Source: Candidatus Margulisiibacteriota bacterium (GTDB lineage Bacteria > Margulisbacteria > Termititenacia > Termititenacales > Termititenacaceae). From it: a stretch of 7,671 bases of DNA. Of this stretch, positions 5,610 through 7,671 are shown one piece after another. The stretch is taken from assembly GCA_031267055.1 (NCBI GenBank), contig JAIRZV010000071.1:1-7671 (forward strand), read 5' to 3'. The stretch's first letter is position 1; the number at the start of each line of letters is the position of its first letter. A program made the position numbers and the translations under genes. Below the pieces are notes generated by a model. The model made no database searches. It worked only from the letters and a program-made list of their open reading frames with translations, and was not told where the DNA came from.

Positions 5610-5855
5610 TTAAGCCTCTTTGTCTTTGGTCACAATTTCCACCGTGACTTTTTTGTTCTGCTTCGCGCCGGCGGCTTTGACCACCGTGCGCATCGCGTTG
5701 GCGATGCGGCCTTCTTTGCCGATGATCTTGCCCACATCTTCAGGCGCCACCGAAATCTCGACAACCGTTATGCTGTTGCCGCTGGTCTCGGACACATTCA
5801 CCTGCTCTTGATTGTCGACCAATGATTTGACCAGCAATTCCACCAAATTCTTCAT
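5610..5855 (-). CDS. khpA: KhpA, small KH-domain RNA-binding protein
   Basis: The product is 81 residues, the usual size of KhpA (YlqC). The KH signature is clear: EDVGKIIGKEGRIANAMRTVVKAAG (about 39-63), containing the RNA-contacting GxxG loop GKEG, followed by a final strand (KKVTVEIV). In Gram-positive bacteria KhpA pairs with KhpB/Jag to bind many RNAs and affect cell elongation and division; the partner is not in this window. GAGGAGAT precedes the ATG by 7 bases and overlaps the sequence just after the rpsP stop, 16 bp upstream, so the gene is in the rpsP operon. Confidence 0.94.
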   Translation of the reverse strand: MKNLVELLVKSLVDNQEQVNVSETSGNSITVVEISVAPEDVGKIIGKEGRIANAMRTVVKAAGAKQNKKVTVEIVTKDKEA

Positions 5856-5871
5856 TTTTTAAATCTCCTCT

Positions 5872-6123
5872 TTATTTTAAGGCAATATTGGACTTTTGCA
5901 AGAGTTTGGCCACCCGCTCCGAGGGCAGCGCGCCGTGCTGTTGCCATTTTTGCAGTTTCTCGACATCGACTTGAAAAGCAGCCGGTTTGACCGCTGGATT
6001 GTAAAAACCCAGATTGTCCAGATACTCGCCGGAGCTTAAAGATTTCCGGCTATCAATAGCGATCAAGCGGTAGTAAGGCTGATGTTTTTTGCCCATGCGT
6101 TTTAGTTTAATTTTTACAGACAC
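5872..6123 (-). CDS. rpsP: 30S ribosomal protein S16
   Basis: The product is 83 residues, normal for S16, a primary 16S rRNA-binding protein needed for 30S assembly. Characteristic segments are VKIKLKRMGKKHQPYYRLIAID (3-24), the GEYLDNLGFYNP motif (32-43), and the C-terminal WQQHGALPSERVAKLLQK. The start is a GTG at 6123-6121 with a strong GGAGGTGA 4 bases upstream. It is the first gene of the leftward operon rpsP-khpA-ylqD-rimM-trmD and is divergent from flgG across 119 bp. Confidence 0.97.
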   Translation of the reverse strand: MSVKIKLKRMGKKHQPYYRLIAIDSRKSLSSGEYLDNLGFYNPAVKPAAFQVDVEKLQKWQQHGALPSERVAKLLQKSNIALK

Positions 6124-6150
6124 AAATTCACCTCCGAAAACTGAAACGAT

Positions 6151-6156
6151 ATTATA
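6151..6156 (-). promoter_or_regulatory. Candidate -10 element of the rpsP operon
   Basis: A perfect TATAAT on the minus strand, 27 bases upstream of the rpsP GTG, is well placed to drive the operon. No good -35 is visible 16-18 bases upstream (AGCCAA or TAGCCA), so the promoter call rests on the -10 alone. The region that would hold its -35 overlaps the -35 of the divergent flgG promoter. Confidence 0.45.
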
Positions 6157-6172
6157 AACAAGTTTTGCGGGT

Positions 6173-6202
6173 TTGGCTATACTGCCCGCGTTGTGCTATA
6201 AT
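6173..6202 (+). promoter_or_regulatory. Candidate extended -10 promoter for flgG-flgA
   Basis: TTGGCT (6173-6178, four of six matches) is followed after 18 bases by a perfect TATAAT (6197-6202) preceded by TGC, an extended -10. Transcription would start near 6209, giving a leader of about 34 bases. This is a housekeeping-type promoter rather than a sigma28 or sigma54 flagellar promoter; no sigma54 (GG-N10-GC) signature was evident at a fitting position. Confidence 0.55.
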
Positions 6203-6242
6203 CAAACGGGTTTATTTAATAAAAGGGGTAGGGGGTTTTCTT

Positions 6243-7031
6243 ATGTTTAGGCAATTTTACATCGCGGCGACAGGCATGAGCGCTATGGAAAAAGATTTGA
6301 TCACGATCACCAATAATGTTTCCAACGTCAAAACTACCGGTTTCAAAAAAGCGCGCGTGGAGCTGGAGACGCTTTTCCCCGAGATACTCGAAGAAGCCGT
6401 GCGTGACACGGAAACCACTTACGAAAAAGGCTTGGTCGAGCTTGGCTCAGGAGTGCGTGTGGTCGGCACGCCCAAAGATTTTTCTTCCGGTACGGTCGAG
6501 GTGACTAATAATTCGCTCGACATCGCTATTGAGGGCGAAGGTTTGCTAAAATTCCGTATGCCCGACGGCTCGGTCGCGTACTCGCGCGCCGGCAATCTGC
6601 ACAAGGATTCCGACGGCCGGATCGTCAACATCAGCGGTTATCCTATGGAGCCGGAGATCCGCTTGTCGGATTCTACCACCAATGTTTTGATCACCACTGG
6701 CGGCGTGGTGTATGTGCAGGAAAATAATCAGATCGAGCAGACCCAGGTCGGCCAGATCGAGCTGGTAAGATTCGTAAATTCGTCGTCGCTCAAGAGCATT
6801 GGCGGCAATCTGTATGTGACAACCGCGGCTTCCGGCATAGCCATAGAAGGTATGCCAGAAGATGAAGGCTTCGGCCAGATCGCGCAATTCTCGTTGGAGA
6901 GCAGCAATGTGGACATCGTTTCGGAAATGATGCAGATGGTCATCACACAGCGCTCGTTTGATATTATTTCCAAAGCGATACAATCCGGCGAGGCGATGCT
7001 CAACAGCGCGATCGAAATAGCCCGCGGCTAA
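6243..7031 (+). CDS. flgG: Flagellar distal rod protein FlgG
   Basis: The product is 262 residues from the ATG at 6243, exactly the usual FlgG length; AGGGGG (6230-6235) lies 7 bases before this ATG, and an in-frame start at 6165 would add 26 residues foreign to the family. FlgG forms the distal rod that passes through the P and L rings. The N-terminal rod motif has TITNNVSNVKTTGFKK (21-36). Central FlgG-type segments are GSGVRVVGTPKDFSSGTVEVTNNSLDIAIEGEG (68-100), YSRAGNL (113-119) and GYPMEPEI (132-139), then QVGQIELVRFVN (168-179) and GGNLYVTT (187-194). The C-terminal helix SNVDIVSEMMQMVITQRSFD (221-240) is the conserved coiled-coil end. FlgF is similar, but length and the GNLYVTTAASG and SNVDIVSEM regions favour FlgG. 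It is followed 8 bp later by flgA; flgF is not immediately upstream. Confidence 0.93.
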   Translation: MFRQFYIAATGMSAMEKDLITITNNVSNVKTTGFKKARVELETLFPEILEEAVRDTETTYEKGLVELGSGVRVVGTPKDFSSGTVEVTNNSLDIAIEGEGLLKFRMPDGSVAYSRAGNLHKDSDGRIVNISGYPMEPEIRLSDSTTNVLITTGGVVYVQENNQIEQTQVGQIELVRFVNSSSLKSIGGNLYVTTAASGIAIEGMPEDEGFGQIAQFSLESSNVDIVSEMMQMVITQRSFDIISKAIQSGEAMLNSAIEIARG

Positions 7032-7039
7032 TTTTTCTG

Positions 7040-7671
7040 ATGCGTTTTAAAAAATTTGGCTTGGTGGTTTTTTTGACCGCCGGGCTTTTTGCCGCAGAGC
7101 TGCCGTCGGCTGAACTGCTGGCGCTTGGTTTGCGGGAAATACAAGCCTTGCCGCGTTTTGCCGGCAAAGAGGTCACGCTCAATTTTGCCAAAGCGCCGCC
7201 GCGTGTTTCTGTGGGCACGGACAATTATACGCTCAAGGCGGAATTGCAGGCCGTCGCGCCGTCAATGTATATCAAATATTCGGTGTACTCCGGCGAGGGG
7301 TTTCTCAAAGGTTTTCGCGTCAAATACGACGCCGCGGTCTGGGCGGATGTTTACTATGCTGACCGGCATTTGGCCAAGGGCGAGGAAGTCACGGCTGAGG
7401 ATTTTTATTTACGGCGCACAGATATTTTGAAATACTCGCATTATCTGGTAGAAACCGGCGCAGTCTGGGACAAACGCGTCATGACCGCCAATCTGCGGAC
7501 GGACGCGCCGCTCTTTGCCTGGATGCTGGGTATCAAACAACTGATAAATTCTGGCGACATAGTGGCTCTCTCGGTGAACAGCGGCAGCGTGACTATCAAG
7601 ACCGCCGCGAAAGCCTTGCAGCACGGCGTTTTGGGCGACAAAATCCTGGTGCAGGTGCAAAATGATAAAAA
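7040..7671 (+). CDS. flgA: FlgA, periplasmic P-ring assembly chaperone (3' end outside window)
   Basis: The frame is open from the ATG at 7040 to the window edge, with 210 codons visible. The N-terminus MRFKKFGLVVFLTAGLFAAEL is a Sec signal peptide, basic then hydrophobic, with probable cleavage after the FAA. The SAF-type FlgA core follows: VWADVYYADRHLAKGEEVTAEDFYLRRTDI (about 99-128), then INSGDIVALSVNSGSVTIKTAAKALQHGVLGDKILVQVQN near the visible end, matching the family pattern of a final repeat that ends in a GDxIxV strand. FlgA assists polymerisation of FlgI into the P ring around the rod, so its presence indicates an outer membrane. No clear Shine-Dalgarno precedes the ATG; the gene is probably coupled to flgG, whose stop is 8 bp upstream. 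The last family segment, including the conserved S-G-K/V stretch, lies beyond the window. Confidence 0.88.
   Translation, partial: MRFKKFGLVVFLTAGLFAAELPSAELLALGLREIQALPRFAGKEVTLNFAKAPPRVSVGTDNYTLKAELQAVAPSMYIKYSVYSGEGFLKGFRVKYDAAVWADVYYADRHLAKGEEVTAEDFYLRRTDILKYSHYLVETGAVWDKRVMTANLRTDAPLFAWMLGIKQLINSGDIVALSVNSGSVTIKTAAKALQHGVLGDKILVQVQNDK

Noticed and set aside
6175..6181. GGCTATA at 6175-6181, the same 7 bases as in the right arm of the collar operator
   Set aside because: A single 7-base match without the TGTCTTA/TAAGACA part is expected by chance.
1..7671. CRISPR arrays, tRNA or rRNA genes, insertion sequences, riboswitches
   Set aside because: No regularly spaced repeats, tRNA-like cloverleaf, transposase or terminal repeats were seen; the non-coding gaps are all under about 120 bases.

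Overview
The window looks like ordinary chromosome from a motile, diderm bacterium, with one accessory-looking cassette in the middle. The diderm inference rests on flgA, which encodes the periplasmic chaperone for the flagellar P ring. The order rpsP-khpA-ylqD-rimM-trmD resembles Firmicutes and some related uncultivated lineages; a diderm Firmicute or a Margulisbacteria-like lineage would fit, but the sequence alone does not settle this. By eye, base composition is close to half GC.

Layout. (1) Bases 1-2791, plus strand: the last codons of a membrane-like protein, then a tightly coupled tldD-tldE pair encoding both halves of the TldD/TldE metalloprotease. (2) Bases 2799-4023: a two-gene cassette. 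A small XRE-family regulator on the minus strand is divergent from a 270-residue phage tail-collar/fibre-like protein on the plus strand. Their 94-bp shared region carries a near-consensus sigma70 promoter buried in a 39-bp, almost perfect palindrome, and a second palindrome with the same half-site lies over the regulator's start codon. (3) Bases 4027-6123, minus strand: the ribosome/tRNA maturation operon rpsP-khpA-ylqD-rimM-trmD, transcribed leftwards. (4) Bases 6243-7671, plus strand: flgG and the 5' part of flgA, divergent from rpsP.

Most unusual points. The tail-collar-like protein has exactly seven His-X-His motifs, spaced at 14 residues within two blocks, as expected for a metal-coordinating trimeric fibre tip, yet no other phage gene is present. 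Its expression appears to be set by a dedicated repressor-operator switch. The cassette abuts tldE (7 bp) and trmD (3 bp) and occupies the place where rplS usually follows trmD. Separately, rimM has no ATG, GTG or TTG at its N-terminus: the only plausible start is an AUU codon placed correctly behind a strong Shine-Dalgarno sequence.

Working together: TldD and TldE act as a heterodimer. RimM, S16, KhpA and TrmD serve 30S assembly, RNA binding and tRNA m1G37 methylation. FlgG and FlgA build the flagellar rod and P ring. The XRE/collar pair is functionally separate from both neighbours.
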